DNA of 38,277 nt from an uncultured Clostridia bacterium (GCA_937916195.1 CALFTO010000067.1:1-38277), one strand, 5' to 3'. Counted from the first letter of the stretch, positions 1 to 9,598 are shown. The notes: generated by a model not told the origin, from the sequence alone. Numbers and translations are program-made.

Positions 1-673
1 TGTTTACAAGTCTTTCGGCATATTCAAAAAACTTACCATCATCAGTAAGCTCATATATTTCTTGTGGTTCAACATAATTTGTTAGACCGTCAGTGCAAAT
101 CATAAGCACGTCATTTTCGCTTATATCCTCTTCACAAAAGTCGATTCTTAAATCGTCTTCAACACCAAGCGCACGGGTAATTATGTTTTTGCGCGGGTCT
201 TCTTTGGCTTCGTCGGGCGTGAGACTTCCTCTGTCAACCATTTCTTGCACAATTGAATGGTCTTTAGTAATCTGACGGAGCTTTTTTCCCGATAAAATAT
301 ACGCTCTTGAGTCGCCTGCGTGAGCAACACAAACTGTACCGTCAACTACTAAAGCCGCAACAACGGTTGTACCCATTCCCGCTAATTCAGGATTTTCTCG
401 GCTCATCTCATAAACGCTGATATTAGCCGCAGTTATGGCAGAAGTCAACATATTTCTGATTGAATTAAAACCCATTCCCTGACGGTAAGTTGACGATATT
501 CTTTCTGAAATGATTTTTACTGCCGTTGTGCTTGCAAGATTGCCACCTGCAACACCGCCCATACCGTCACAAACAACAGCCCAAGCAACAGAACCGGGTA
601 ATTCGCCCGCAGCATAGGAATCCTGATTACTGCTTCGCTTTAACCCGATGTCAGTTTTGGCTACTATTCTCAT
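1..673 (-). CDS. prpC: PP2C-family Ser/Thr protein phosphatase (PrpC/Stp type), 3' end cut by the window edge
   Basis: This is a metal-dependent phosphatase that removes phosphate from Ser/Thr residues, normally opposing the PASTA kinase PrkC. My translation from the ATG at 673 gives 224 residues with no stop before base 1. Family motifs are present in order: an RSSNQD segment near residue 13, DGMGG near residue 36, GMGTT near residue 99, AGDSRAY near residue 119, and ICTDGL in the C-terminal part. Family members are about 240-250 residues, so only the last few tens of residues are missing. The ATG overlaps the rlmN stop, which suggests translational coupling. In Firmicutes the next genes are usually prkC and rsgA, but these lie outside the window. 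Family assignment is firm; the prpC name rests on gene order. Confidence 0.93.
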   Translation of the reverse strand, partial: MRIVAKTDIGLKRSSNQDSYAAGELPGSVAWAVVCDGMGGVAGGNLASTTAVKIISERISSTYRQGMGFNSIRNMLTSAITAANISVYEMSRENPELAGMGTTVVAALVVDGTVCVAHAGDSRAYILSGKKLRQITKDHSIVQEMVDRGSLTPDEAKEDPRKNIITRALGVEDDLRIDFCEEDISENDVLMICTDGLTNYVEPQEIYELTDDGKFFEYAERLVN

Positions 674-1713
674 TTCATATCACCCACTTTTCTTTTAGAT
701 GCTCTAAGCTGACCGCAAGAAGCGTTTATATCACTACCAAGAGTTCTGCGAACAGTTGCAGTAATTCCTCTTGATGACAATATCTCAATAAACTTTTTCT
801 GCCTTTGGGCAGTGCTTTTCTGATAATCTGTTTCACGCACATTGTTAACGGGAATTAAATTCACGTGTGCCAATGTGCCTTTAAGTCGCTTTGCAAGCTC
901 AAGCGCACACTCATCGCTATCATTCACATCACGAATCATTGCATATTCAAATGAAATTCTGCGACCTGTCATATCTGCATAATATTTACAAGCCTTTAGA
1001 AGCTCATCAATATCATATTTATTATTAACAGGCATTGATTTTGACCTGATTTGATTATTAGGTGCGTGCAAAGACACGGAAAGTGTCAAACCAAGTTTTT
1101 TCTCTGCCAAATCATATATTTTAGGAACAATTCCGCAAGTTGATAAAGAAATATGGCGCATACTCATATTCTGACCTTTTTCATCAGTAATAAGCTCAAG
1201 CATACGCATAACATTGTCATAATTGTCAAGCGGTTCGCCCGTACCCATCAGAACAAGGTGATTGATTTTAACGCCAAGGTCACGTTGTGCAGAATATATT
1301 TCTGAAAGCATCTCACCTGCGGACAAATGACGAACAAATCCGCCGATTGCAGATGCGCAGAAGGTGCAACCCATTTTGCAACCAACCTGAGTTGAAATAC
1401 AAATTGAATAACCATATTTATATTTCATTACAACGCTTTCAACATATTCGCCGTCAGAAAGCGTGAAAAGATATTTTACAGTATCATCAATTTTTGATAC
1501 AAGCTTAGTATTGATTTCACAATTGCTAAAAATAAATTTTTGTTGTAGTTTTTCACGCATATCCTTTGAGATATTTGTCATTTCATCAAAAGATACAACG
1601 CATTTTTCGTGAATCCAAGAATAAATCTGCTTTGCTCTGAAAGCCGGAAATCCCAACGCAGATATTTCATCAGATAATTCACCAAAGCTCATTGAGCGAA
1701 TATCCTTGAGCAT
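670..1713 (-). CDS. rlmN: Dual-specificity 23S rRNA/tRNA adenine C2-methyltransferase RlmN
   Basis: This radical-SAM enzyme methylates C2 of adenosine in 23S rRNA (A2503 in E. coli numbering) and A37 of some tRNAs. The 347-residue protein shows the cluster-binding CxxxCxxC motif (C112, C116, C119), a GTGEP motif typical of radical-SAM folds, and a conserved SCGQLR segment near the C-terminus (C333) corresponding to the methyl-carrying cysteine. Its length is normal for the family. An AAAGGAT ribosome binding site lies just before the ATG and overlaps the rsmB stop. It sits between rsmB and the PP2C gene, the standard Firmicute order. Cfr, the resistance paralogue, is less likely because of this context and the full RlmN-like N-terminus. 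Confidence 0.96.
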   Translation of the reverse strand: MLKDIRSMSFGELSDEISALGFPAFRAKQIYSWIHEKCVVSFDEMTNISKDMREKLQQKFIFSNCEINTKLVSKIDDTVKYLFTLSDGEYVESVVMKYKYGYSICISTQVGCKMGCTFCASAIGGFVRHLSAGEMLSEIYSAQRDLGVKINHLVLMGTGEPLDNYDNVMRMLELITDEKGQNMSMRHISLSTCGIVPKIYDLAEKKLGLTLSVSLHAPNNQIRSKSMPVNNKYDIDELLKACKYYADMTGRRISFEYAMIRDVNDSDECALELAKRLKGTLAHVNLIPVNNVRETDYQKSTAQRQKKFIEILSSRGITATVRRTLGSDINASCGQLRASKRKVGDMK

Positions 1714-1718
1714 AATAA

Positions 1719-3005
1719 TTATCCTTTAGTAAATTTTGCAACAAAAAAGCCGTCAGTGCCGTTTCTGTGTGGCATTAATGTCATATATCCGTCATCATCA
1801 GTTAACTCAATTTTACTGAACTCAGGATTTGACAATAGAAATCTGTCACAAACCTCTTGATTTTCTTTTTTATTCAAAGAACAAGTAGAGTAAACGAGCA
1901 CACCATTTTGCTTTAAATATTTTGATGCACAACTTAATATATTGTACTGTAAATCACACAATTTGTCAACAAAGCCCAAATCCTTATACTTGATTTCAGG
2001 CTTTCTTCTAATAACACCCAAGCCACTACAAGGAACATCACAAAGGATTTTATCAGCAAGTGGCAGGTCTTCGTCATAAACAGAAGAATCTCCAACAACA
2101 CCTTTAATAATGTCTATTCCAAGTCTGTTTGCTCCGTCATTTATAAGTTTAACACGATGGTCATATAAATCAAAGGCATAAATCTCGCCTTTATTATCCA
2201 TCATTTCAGCCATTGTAAATGATTTTCCGCCTGGAGAAGCACACATATCAAAAACAATATCATTTGGTTGTGGATTTAACTGCTGAACACAGATTTGTGA
2301 AGCGAAATCCTGAGCATGAAACAAGCCCTGTTTATAAGCATCAGTTTTAAACACTGCATTTCCACTATTAATAATTAAGGCATCAGGGAAATTGTTAGAT
2401 ACTTCAGTTTCTACACCTTCATTTTTAAGCAGTTTACTAAGGTCGTTCACATTGGTCTTTAAAGTATTGACACGAATTACCAACGGAACTGCTCCTACAG
2501 AGGCCTCTAAAAGCTTTTTAGTGTCTTCATAGCCGTAATCATTAATATAATGTGCTACGAGCTCCTGTGGGCAAGAATAAGCAATACTTAAGTTATATGT
2601 TTCATCGTCAGTTTCGGGCAGTTTTATTTCTGCAGAAGCAATTTTACGAAGAACTGAGTTTACAAGCCCCGAAGCATAAGCGCACTTTGCTTTCTTAACA
2701 AGCTTAACACTCTCATTAACCGCCGCAGAAACGGGAACTTTATCCATAAATTTTAACTGATATGTACCCATTCTCAAAACTGTAAGCACTTGTGGATTAA
2801 GCTTTTTTAAGGGCTGAGAAAGGAATTGAGATAAAATATAATCCAAAGTTATTTTACGCTCAATCACACCGTAAACCAGATTACACACAAAGGGTGCAGA
2901 TGTGGCTTGATTATTGCTTAAAACATTATCAAGAGCTATGTTGGAATAGGCTTTATCGTGTTCAATTTTACTTAAAATTTTAAATGCTAATAATCTGTCG
3001 TCCAT
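1719..3005 (-). CDS. rsmB: 16S rRNA m5C967 methyltransferase RsmB (Sun/Fmu)
   Basis: The enzyme uses SAM to methylate C967 of 16S rRNA. The first ~130 residues form a NusB-like RNA-binding domain, followed by a Rossmann methyltransferase. Visible motifs are the SAM-binding CASPGGK, the DVPCSGLG motif with one of the paired cysteines, and YSTCS with the catalytic cysteine. The 428-residue length is normal. The gene starts four bases after the peptidase stop on one side and runs into the rlmN ribosome binding site on the other, so it is an internal operon gene. The double-cysteine signature separates it from other methyltransferases. Confidence 0.96.
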   Translation of the reverse strand: MDDRLLAFKILSKIEHDKAYSNIALDNVLSNNQATSAPFVCNLVYGVIERKITLDYILSQFLSQPLKKLNPQVLTVLRMGTYQLKFMDKVPVSAAVNESVKLVKKAKCAYASGLVNSVLRKIASAEIKLPETDDETYNLSIAYSCPQELVAHYINDYGYEDTKKLLEASVGAVPLVIRVNTLKTNVNDLSKLLKNEGVETEVSNNFPDALIINSGNAVFKTDAYKQGLFHAQDFASQICVQQLNPQPNDIVFDMCASPGGKSFTMAEMMDNKGEIYAFDLYDHRVKLINDGANRLGIDIIKGVVGDSSVYDEDLPLADKILCDVPCSGLGVIRRKPEIKYKDLGFVDKLCDLQYNILSCASKYLKQNGVLVYSTCSLNKKENQEVCDRFLLSNPEFSKIELTDDDGYMTLMPHRNGTDGFFVAKFTKG

Positions 3006-3008
3006 AAT

Positions 3009-3713
3009 TTACTTTCTACGTCTATTTACCATTAATACAAGTCTTAACAAGTTTGCAATACTCACCGCAAGAGCTGCAACATAAGTCATTGCTGCCGCAG
3101 TTAATACTTTTTTAGCACCTTTTTTCTCTTCCACACCCAGCAAATCAACTTCACCAATAACGCTCAACGCTCTTTTACTTGCGTTGAATTCAACGGGTAA
3201 AGTAACCAACTGGAACAAAACTGCAAATCCAAAAAAGGCTACACCAAACATCGCCAAAGGCTCAAATCCAAGAAAAAATCCTAAAATCGCAAGCGGGAAA
3301 CCAAGCTTTGAGCCGAGATTTGCAACAGGTAAAATAAAGTTGCGTATTTTTATGGGCACATAGCTTTGTGCATATTGTGCGGCGTGACCTGCCTCGTGGC
3401 AAGCAACACCAATTGCCGCAACAGATGTTGAGTTATAAACATTGTCGGAAAGTCTAATGACATTAGTTCTCGGGTCATAATGGTCAGTTAAGTTACCCTG
3501 AACACGCTCAATCTGAACATTAGTTATTCCATAATATCTAAGAACTTCAAAAGCTGCCTGTGCACCAGTAATTCTTCGAGCTGACAAAACTTGAGAATAC
3601 TTTTTAAACGAAGAATTTACTCTTGCTGATGCAACCATTGATAAAATCAACACAGGCAAAACGAGTATTACATAATAATAGTTTGATAAATAATAATATG
3701 AAAAATAATTCAT
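3009..3713 (-). CDS. Membrane zinc metallopeptidase, YugP family (Zn_peptidase_2)
   Basis: This 234-residue protein has an N-terminal hydrophobic segment (about residues 10-28), a HEAGH zinc motif near residue 106, and several hydrophobic segments in the C-terminal half (about 135-170 and 200-228). This matches the YugP-like zinc metallopeptidases of Firmicutes, whose substrate is not established. It is probably anchored in the cytoplasmic membrane. It lies between fmt and rsmB with gaps of only 3 bases on each side, so it is co-expressed with translation and modification genes. That placement says nothing clear about its substrate. The family call is confident, the biological role unknown. 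Confidence 0.88.
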   Translation of the reverse strand: MNYFSYYYLSNYYYVILVLPVLILSMVASARVNSSFKKYSQVLSARRITGAQAAFEVLRYYGITNVQIERVQGNLTDHYDPRTNVIRLSDNVYNSTSVAAIGVACHEAGHAAQYAQSYVPIKIRNFILPVANLGSKLGFPLAILGFFLGFEPLAMFGVAFFGFAVLFQLVTLPVEFNASKRALSVIGEVDLLGVEEKKGAKKVLTAAAMTYVAALAVSIANLLRLVLMVNRRRK

Positions 3714-3716
3714 ATT

Positions 3717-4649
3717 TTACACTCCTGCAACAGTTCCTTTGTCGATGCGCTGACCGCGTAAAAAACTTTGTGTATCCATCTTTTTCTTACCTTCTGCTTG
3801 AATTTCAAGAATTTCTACACAAATACCGTCACCGCACATAATGACAAGTCTGTTATTATTATCAACAATTTCACCGGGATTTCCCACAAAATTCTCTGCC
3901 AATATTTTGGATTTATGAATTTTGAATTTTTTACCGTTAATAACAGTTGTAGCAATTGGCCATGAATATAAGCCTCTCACCTTATTGTGAACCTCTTGAG
4001 CAGATTTTGTAAAGTCAATGGGACAAATATCTTTTGTAATAATAGGTGCGTAATTTGAAAGCGTATCGTCCTGCTTTTCGGGCTTTAATTCATTATTTTT
4101 TAGCGCTTCAATTGTTTCAATTAAAACTTCAGCACCCATTGCAGAAAGCTTATCAAAAAGCTCTTCTGCAGTGATGTTTTCATCAATAGCAACAGCTTTT
4201 TTAATGAGCATATCACCTGTGTCAAGACCAACATCCATCTGCATTGACGTGACACCTGTTTCTTTTTCACCATTGAGAATACTCCACTGAATAGGTGCTG
4301 CACCACGAAGTTTGGGAAGTAATGATGCGTGAATATTGATGCACCCATATTTTACACTTTCAAGAATTTCTTTTGGCAGAATTTTTCCAAAAGCAACAAC
4401 AATAATTAAATCAGCGTTAAGTGACTTGATTATTTCAAGTGCTTCGCCATTTCTCATCGAAGCAGGCTGAAATACGGGAAGATTATTATTTAATGCACAA
4501 ACCTTTACGGGTGGCGGAGTTAATTCATAGCCTCTCCCCTTTGGCTTGTCAGGTTGCGTAAATACACCCACAACCTCATTATCACTATTAATTAATGCTT
4601 CAAGGCATGGAACTGAAAAATCGGGAGTTCCCATAAAAATAATTCGCAT
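3717..4649 (-). CDS. fmt: Methionyl-tRNA formyltransferase
   Basis: This enzyme transfers a formyl group from 10-formyl-THF to Met-tRNA(fMet) for bacterial initiation. I start it at the ATG at 4649, giving 310 residues that begin MRIIFMGTPDF, the family N-terminus. A longer in-frame start at 4706 would add 19 non-conserved residues inside def. The catalytic set is visible: N105, H107 in INIHASLLP, and D143 in DVGLDTGDM. The C-terminal OB-like tRNA-binding domain follows. The gene begins 4 bases after the def stop, pairing it with the enzyme that later removes the formyl group. Confidence 0.97.
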   Translation of the reverse strand: MRIIFMGTPDFSVPCLEALINSDNEVVGVFTQPDKPKGRGYELTPPPVKVCALNNNLPVFQPASMRNGEALEIIKSLNADLIIVVAFGKILPKEILESVKYGCINIHASLLPKLRGAAPIQWSILNGEKETGVTSMQMDVGLDTGDMLIKKAVAIDENITAEELFDKLSAMGAEVLIETIEALKNNELKPEKQDDTLSNYAPIITKDICPIDFTKSAQEVHNKVRGLYSWPIATTVINGKKFKIHKSKILAENFVGNPGEIVDNNNRLVIMCGDGICVEILEIQAEGKKKMDTQSFLRGQRIDKGTVAGV

Positions 4650-4653
4650 AAAA

Positions 4654-5130
4654 TCACTCGTTTCCAATATCAAATCTTGCAAGGTCTTCTTTACTTGCAA
4701 GCACATCAGTATAAATTATTCCGTCAAGGTGGTCAAGCTCATGGCAAAAAGCCTTTGCTTTAAGCTCTGTACCTTTATAAACACACCAATTACCGTGTCT
4801 GTTTTGCGCCTTTACCTTTACGGTCATTGGGCGAACTGTATAACCCTGTTTACCGGGTAACGAAAGACATCCCTCAATTCCGCATTGCTCTCCATCACGT
4901 TCAATGATTTCGGGATTAACAAGCTCCATTAAGCCGTCACCAACATCAATAACAACAATTCGTCTTAAAATTCCAACCTGAACGCCCGCAAGACCCACAC
5001 CATCAGCAGCATACATAGTTTCAGCCATATCGTCAAGTATTGCCCAAAGTCTTTCGTCAAAATTTTCGACCGGTCTGCTTTTCTTTCTTAAAATCGGGTC
5101 TTCTTCAGTTCTTATTTTTCTAATAGCCAT
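4654..5130 (-). CDS. def: Peptide deformylase
   Basis: This enzyme removes the N-formyl group from nascent proteins. I choose the ATG at 5130 (158 residues), because a GTGAGGTTG ribosome binding site lies just upstream. An in-frame GTG at 5145 is part of that site. Metal ligands are visible: C88 in EGCLSLPG, and H130 and H134 in HELDH with the catalytic E131. The first family motif reads GVGLAGVQ instead of the more common GVGLAAPQ, a mild deviation that keeps the glutamine. It lies directly between priA and fmt, the usual arrangement. Confidence 0.96.
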   Translation of the reverse strand: MAIRKIRTEEDPILRKKSRPVENFDERLWAILDDMAETMYAADGVGLAGVQVGILRRIVVIDVGDGLMELVNPEIIERDGEQCGIEGCLSLPGKQGYTVRPMTVKVKAQNRHGNWCVYKGTELKAKAFCHELDHLDGIIYTDVLASKEDLARFDIGNE

Positions 5131-5141
5131 AATTTTCAACC

Positions 5142-7598
5142 TCACATTAAACTTTCGGGGTTTATGTCTGCAAAAATGCTGACATCATCATATTTTCTAT
5201 TTTTCATAAACGCCTTTAACAAATCACTTATAAATTCTCTTAAACGCTTCGTATAACGGCATTTAATAATAATTCTGTTTCTAAATTTTCCGCCAATTTT
5301 TGCAATTTTTGGTGTTGCAGGACCAAGCACAATAATCTGCACATCGCTGAACTTTTCAGTATGAAGTCTTTTAAGCGCATCAACAAATTCAACAGCTGCA
5401 TTATTCACAGAAAACTCTCGTTCACCTGAAAAACCGATAACACACAAATCACAATATGGCGGATAAGCCATAGCCTTTCGCATTTCGATTTCTATGTCAT
5501 AAAAAGCTTTATAATCTTGCTCTTTCGCAAGATTTACAATCTCACTATCAGTAAAAGCGGTCTGAATATATGCTTTTCCGAGAGTATCTCCTCTACCGCT
5601 ACGACCTATAACCTGAGTTACAAGGTCAAATGCACGCTCACCACTTTTAAAATCATCGTTATAAAGCATCTGGTCAACGCTCAACACACCTACAAGAGTA
5701 ACTTCGGGGAAATTTAAGCCTTTGGCAACCATTTGAGTACCGACAAGAATATCATACTTACCCTTTGCAAAACTACTGAATTTTTCTTCATAAGAAAAAC
5801 GCGATGTGGTAGTGTCTGTATCCATTCTCAATACTTTGGCATCAGGCACAATCATAGCGAGCTCTTCTTCAAGCTTTTGTGTACCTGTACCTGTAAATCG
5901 AACTGCATCATTACCGCAATTATTACACTTTTTAGTAAAAGGAACAGAATATCCGCAATAGTGGCACATAAGTCTACCGTTTTTGAGATGATAAGTCAAT
6001 GAAATACTGCAATTGGGACAAGTCATTACTGTTCCACATTCCGTACAAGAAGCATAAGTATTATATCCGCGTCGATTAAGTAAAAGTATTGACTGCTTGC
6101 GATTTTCATAGTTCAATCGCAATTCTTCTGCAAGCTTTTTGCTGACATTTTCAAGCACCATATCGCTTTGATAAGTAGTATCAACAAGCTCAACTTGTGG
6201 TAAAACTGAATTACCATATCTTTTTTTAAGTTCAAAAAGTGAATATGCACCGTTTTTAGCCTTTGAATATGTCTCTATTGACGGTGTTGCAGAAGTAAGT
6301 AACAATAAGCCATTATGACAGCCAATTCTATAAGACGCAACATCGCGTGCGTGATATCTCGGTGTCATTTCAGATTTATAGGTGTGCTCCTGTTCTTCGT
6401 CAATTATTATAAGCCCTATATCGTCGAAAGGCGCGAATACAGCAGAGCGAGTACCAATTGCAATTTGTGCATCACCGCGCTTAATTCTCTTCCATTCATC
6501 AAGGCGTTGACCCATTGAAAGTGCACTATGAAACACTGCAACCTTACTGCCGTAACGCTCATAAAACAGTGATAACATTTGAGGTGTCAACGAAATTTCT
6601 GGAATAAGCACAATTATTCCGCGGTTTGTTTTCATCGCCTCATCAATAAGCTTCATATAAACTTTAGTTTTACCGCTGCCAGTAACACCGTATAATAAAG
6701 CTCCTTTAGCTTTATTACATTTATAAAGCTCAAAAAGACCTTTGTACGCAGAATTTTGCTCATCTGAAAGCAAAATCTCTTCCGCATTAGGCTCGTCAAC
6801 ATCACTATAGGGCGAACGATAAACCTCATCATCATAAAGCTCAACAATGCCCTTATTGGCGAGTGCAGTAACAACAGCCACAGTATAGCCAGTAAAATAG
6901 CATATTTCTTTAACAGAAGCAGTACCAACATCGCAAAGAATTTTAACAATTTCTTTTTGCTTTTTAGTAAGTTTATTAATTAAATCCGCATTTTCTTCCG
7001 TGTCGATTTTGAGACGTACCATTTTAACGGTTGCATCACCTATTCTTCTTTGCGTGTCAACATTTTTCAGAAGAATACCAAATGACACCATTCTGTCTAA
7101 AATTTCGTCGCACTTTTTCAACTTACAAGCAGTTGCGATGGTTTCTGCTTTAAGAAAATTATTCTTCTCTTTTAAATAAGAATATATGATGTTCTCACTT
7201 TCACCATTTACAATGCCGTCAAAATCTGGGTTAACAGCATAAAGCATACTAACAGACATTGAAAAGCCAAGCGGTAAAAACATTTTGCAAGCTTCAAAAT
7301 ATGTGCAGAATGTTCTGTCGTGAATATAATTGGCAGTTAACAACATTTCGCGGGTAAGCAAGGTCTCATCATCAATAACACTATCAATCTTTTTTAATGA
7401 TTTCTCTGTGATTTCGCCCTCAACAACTGAAAAGACAATACCCACACGCTTTTTTGAGCCATTACCAAAGGGTACAAGAACTCTTTTGCCTGCACAAACT
7501 TCACGACATAAATAATCGGGAACAGAATAATCAAATAACATATCAAAGGAAAAAGCCGTATTCTCAACAGCAACCTTTGCAACAGTTAAAATTCCCAT
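5142..7598 (-). CDS. priA: Primosomal replication restart helicase PriA
   Basis: PriA recognises stalled forks and reloads the replicative helicase. The 818-residue protein has an N-terminal DNA-binding region, Walker A GVTGSGKT (304-311), a DEEQ Walker B box (400-403), and a zinc-binding insertion with eight cysteines (518, 521, 527, 530, 545, 548, 558, 561), followed by helicase motifs including QVIGRSGRG. A strong GAGGGGGC ribosome binding site precedes the ATG. In Bacillus coaBC often separates rpoZ and priA; here that gene is missing and the gap is only 35 bases. The last codons overlap the ribosome binding site of def. Confidence 0.97.
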   Translation of the reverse strand: MGILTVAKVAVENTAFSFDMLFDYSVPDYLCREVCAGKRVLVPFGNGSKKRVGIVFSVVEGEITEKSLKKIDSVIDDETLLTREMLLTANYIHDRTFCTYFEACKMFLPLGFSMSVSMLYAVNPDFDGIVNGESENIIYSYLKEKNNFLKAETIATACKLKKCDEILDRMVSFGILLKNVDTQRRIGDATVKMVRLKIDTEENADLINKLTKKQKEIVKILCDVGTASVKEICYFTGYTVAVVTALANKGIVELYDDEVYRSPYSDVDEPNAEEILLSDEQNSAYKGLFELYKCNKAKGALLYGVTGSGKTKVYMKLIDEAMKTNRGIIVLIPEISLTPQMLSLFYERYGSKVAVFHSALSMGQRLDEWKRIKRGDAQIAIGTRSAVFAPFDDIGLIIIDEEQEHTYKSEMTPRYHARDVASYRIGCHNGLLLLTSATPSIETYSKAKNGAYSLFELKKRYGNSVLPQVELVDTTYQSDMVLENVSKKLAEELRLNYENRKQSILLLNRRGYNTYASCTECGTVMTCPNCSISLTYHLKNGRLMCHYCGYSVPFTKKCNNCGNDAVRFTGTGTQKLEEELAMIVPDAKVLRMDTDTTTSRFSYEEKFSSFAKGKYDILVGTQMVAKGLNFPEVTLVGVLSVDQMLYNDDFKSGERAFDLVTQVIGRSGRGDTLGKAYIQTAFTDSEIVNLAKEQDYKAFYDIEIEMRKAMAYPPYCDLCVIGFSGEREFSVNNAAVEFVDALKRLHTEKFSDVQIIVLGPATPKIAKIGGKFRNRIIIKCRYTKRLREFISDLLKAFMKNRKYDDVSIFADINPESLM

Positions 7599-7633
7599 AT
7601 TCTGCCCCCTCTCTAATTTCTATTTAATTTTAA

Positions 7634-7843
7634 TCAGATGTTTCTGATTTCTTCAGGCTCAACAACCTCAAGTTTACCTGTAATGATTTCATCAAGTGCA
7701 AGACTTACAGGTTTTTCTGTAAGAATTTCGCCATTTTCTTGCGCATCAGCAGAAATTTCTCTTGCTCTTTTTGCAACAGCAGTTACAAGAGAATAACGGC
7801 TTGTGTGGTCTTTAAGCACATTTCTTAAATCGGGATTAAACAT
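7634..7843 (-). CDS. rpoZ: RNA polymerase omega subunit
   Basis: This is a small core RNA polymerase subunit that binds the C-terminal part of beta-prime and helps assembly. The 69-residue product carries the omega pattern: an N-terminal segment with SRYSLVTAVAKRARE, then KPVSLALDEIITGKLE. A GTGAGG ribosome binding site precedes the ATG. It sits between gmk and priA, the usual place in Firmicutes. The short length is typical of Clostridia. Identification rests on the motif and context together. Confidence 0.93.
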   Translation of the reverse strand: MFNPDLRNVLKDHTSRYSLVTAVAKRAREISADAQENGEILTEKPVSLALDEIITGKLEVVEPEEIRNI

Positions 7844-7884
7844 TATTTATTACCTCACTTATATAATTTTTGATTTTATGTATA

Positions 7885-8445
7885 TTAAAGCGCATTGATA
7901 ATTTTAAGTACATCGTTTGATGCAATGTCAAGGTCATCATTCACAACGGTATAATCATAATCAACGCTTTTCGCAACTTCGTTTCTTGCAATTTCAAGAC
8001 GTTTTTGAATATCTTCTTCATTCTCTGTACCTCTTGAACGCAAACGTTTTTCAAGTTCATCCATTGAGGGCGGTAAAACGAAAATTCCCACAGCATCAGG
8101 ATAAATCTTTTTAATCTGTTGTGCACCCTGCACTTCGATTTTGAGAATTACAGTTTTACCCTCTGAAAGCCATTTATCAACAGGTCCTTTTGGTGTTCCG
8201 TAAAGGTTTTTGCCATATTGAGCAAATTCAAGAACTTCACCGTTTTCAATCATATTATTAAATTGGTCTTTTGAAATGAAATAATAATCTCTGCCGTCAA
8301 CCTCATTTTCACGAATGTCTCTCGTAGTCAGAGAAATTGAACGCTGAAGTGAATTATCTTTATTGAGAACAATATCAAGAACTGTATCTTTACCTACGCC
8401 CGAAGGTCCGGAAAAAAGAACTAAAACACCATTTTTATTCGTCAT
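7885..8445 (-). CDS. gmk: Guanylate kinase
   Basis: The enzyme phosphorylates GMP to GDP using ATP. I start it at the ATG at 8445 (186 residues), preceded by a GGAGGAG ribosome binding site; the open frame extends 43 codons further upstream but these lie within remA in another frame. The P-loop GPSGVGK is at residues 13-19, and the GMP-binding region with TTRDIRENEVDGRDY follows at about 41-55. Its start overlaps the end of remA by 11 bases, indicating coupled translation. Confidence 0.97.
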   Translation of the reverse strand: MTNKNGVLVLFSGPSGVGKDTVLDIVLNKDNSLQRSISLTTRDIRENEVDGRDYYFISKDQFNNMIENGEVLEFAQYGKNLYGTPKGPVDKWLSEGKTVILKIEVQGAQQIKKIYPDAVGIFVLPPSMDELEKRLRSRGTENEEDIQKRLEIARNEVAKSVDYDYTVVNDDLDIASNDVLKIINAL

Positions 8446-8701
8446 AACCAGACTCCTCCGAACTATCCATAGCCTCTGTACGACTAATAATTGTTTCTGC
8501 CTTAAGATAACTTGAAACCACATGGTCACTGTCCATAATAAGAACGGCATGTGTTTTTCTGCCCTGAGTGGCATCTATAAGCATATGGTTTTCCTTAGCC
8601 TGAGCTATAATTCTCTTAACAGGTGCTGAATCGGTTGAAACAACAGCAATTACTCTATCCGCATTAACTGCGTTGCCAAACCCCACATTGATAAGCTTCA
8701 T
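8435..8701 (-). CDS. remA: RemA/DUF370 family DNA-binding regulator
   Basis: This 88-residue protein begins MKLINVGFGNAVNADRV and contains the QGRKTHAVLIMDSDHV segment, both typical of RemA (DUF370). In Bacillus subtilis RemA activates biofilm-matrix and osmoprotection genes as a DNA-binding ring. In non-matrix-forming Clostridia its targets are unknown. The position between yicC and gmk is the conserved one. The last ~10 residues (SSEESGYDE) are an acidic tail beyond the family core. The family is certain, the regulatory role here inferred. Confidence 0.92.
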   Translation of the reverse strand: MKLINVGFGNAVNADRVIAVVSTDSAPVKRIIAQAKENHMLIDATQGRKTHAVLIMDSDHVVSSYLKAETIISRTEAMDSSEESGYDE

Positions 8702-8713
8702 AAAACAACCTCA

Positions 8714-9598
8714 TTATTCGATATTCTGAATCTGCTCTCTTATTTTTTCAATCTCTGCCTTAATGTCGATTACACAACGGGCAATTGTTACATCCTGAGC
8801 CTTTGAACCGATTGTATTTGCCTCTCGATTCATTTCCTGCACAAGAAAATCAATCTTTCTACCAACAGCTTCTGTACTGTTAAGGAGCTGACCTAACTGG
8901 TCAATATGACTGCGAAGACGAACTGTTTCTTCTGCAACAGCTACCTTATCCGCAAAAATCGCACACTCGGTAAGTAATCTCTGCTCATCAACCTGAACAT
9001 CGGAAAGAAATTCATTAATACGGGATAAAAGCTTGTCATTGTATTCTTTTACTGTCTCTGGCGAACGCTCTTCAATAACTGATACCTTATTAAGAATGAA
9101 TTCGGCACGTGATAAAACATCATTTTTAAGTTTTTCACCCTCTGCTTCGCGCATAGCAATGAACTTTGCAACTGCTTCTGCAGCAACAGATTTAACTGCT
9201 TCCCAGATTTTCTCTTCATCAGCCTCTTGCTTGTGAACCGTAAAAATGTCGCTGTTACGAACAAGAGAAGAAATTGCCAAATCATCACGAATGTCAAGCT
9301 CGTTTCTTTCAGCAAGTTCGCGATATGCTTTAAGATAGGATGATGCTAACCCGTGATTTACAAGTATTTCTACATCGCTATCTTCAAGATTTTCAACAGA
9401 AACATAACATTCAACCTTACCGCGAGAAACTAAAGAGCCCACAAAGCTCTTAAGTTTTTCTTCAAGAAAACCATAATTACGCGGAACTCTTGAATTGAAT
9501 TCAAAATATCTGTGATTTACACTTTTAAGCTCAACTGTAACATTTATTGTACCGACAGTTGCTTGCGCTCTGCCGTAACCGGTCATACTTCTAATCAT
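8714..9598 (-). CDS. yicC: YicC/YloC family endoribonuclease
   Basis: This 294-residue protein has the family N-terminus MIRSMTGYGRA, the N-terminal YicC domain, and a C-terminal DUF1732 domain ending with GRKIDFLVQEMNREANTIGSK. YicC proteins have been shown to act as endoribonucleases in E. coli; the Firmicute homologue YloC is grouped with them. A GGAGTTGA ribosome binding site lies before the ATG. It is the first gene of the conserved yicC-remA-gmk-rpoZ series, 17 bases after a small unassigned gene. Confidence 0.93.
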   Translation of the reverse strand: MIRSMTGYGRAQATVGTINVTVELKSVNHRYFEFNSRVPRNYGFLEEKLKSFVGSLVSRGKVECYVSVENLEDSDVEILVNHGLASSYLKAYRELAERNELDIRDDLAISSLVRNSDIFTVHKQEADEEKIWEAVKSVAAEAVAKFIAMREAEGEKLKNDVLSRAEFILNKVSVIEERSPETVKEYNDKLLSRINEFLSDVQVDEQRLLTECAIFADKVAVAEETVRLRSHIDQLGQLLNSTEAVGRKIDFLVQEMNREANTIGSKAQDVTIARCVIDIKAEIEKIREQIQNIE

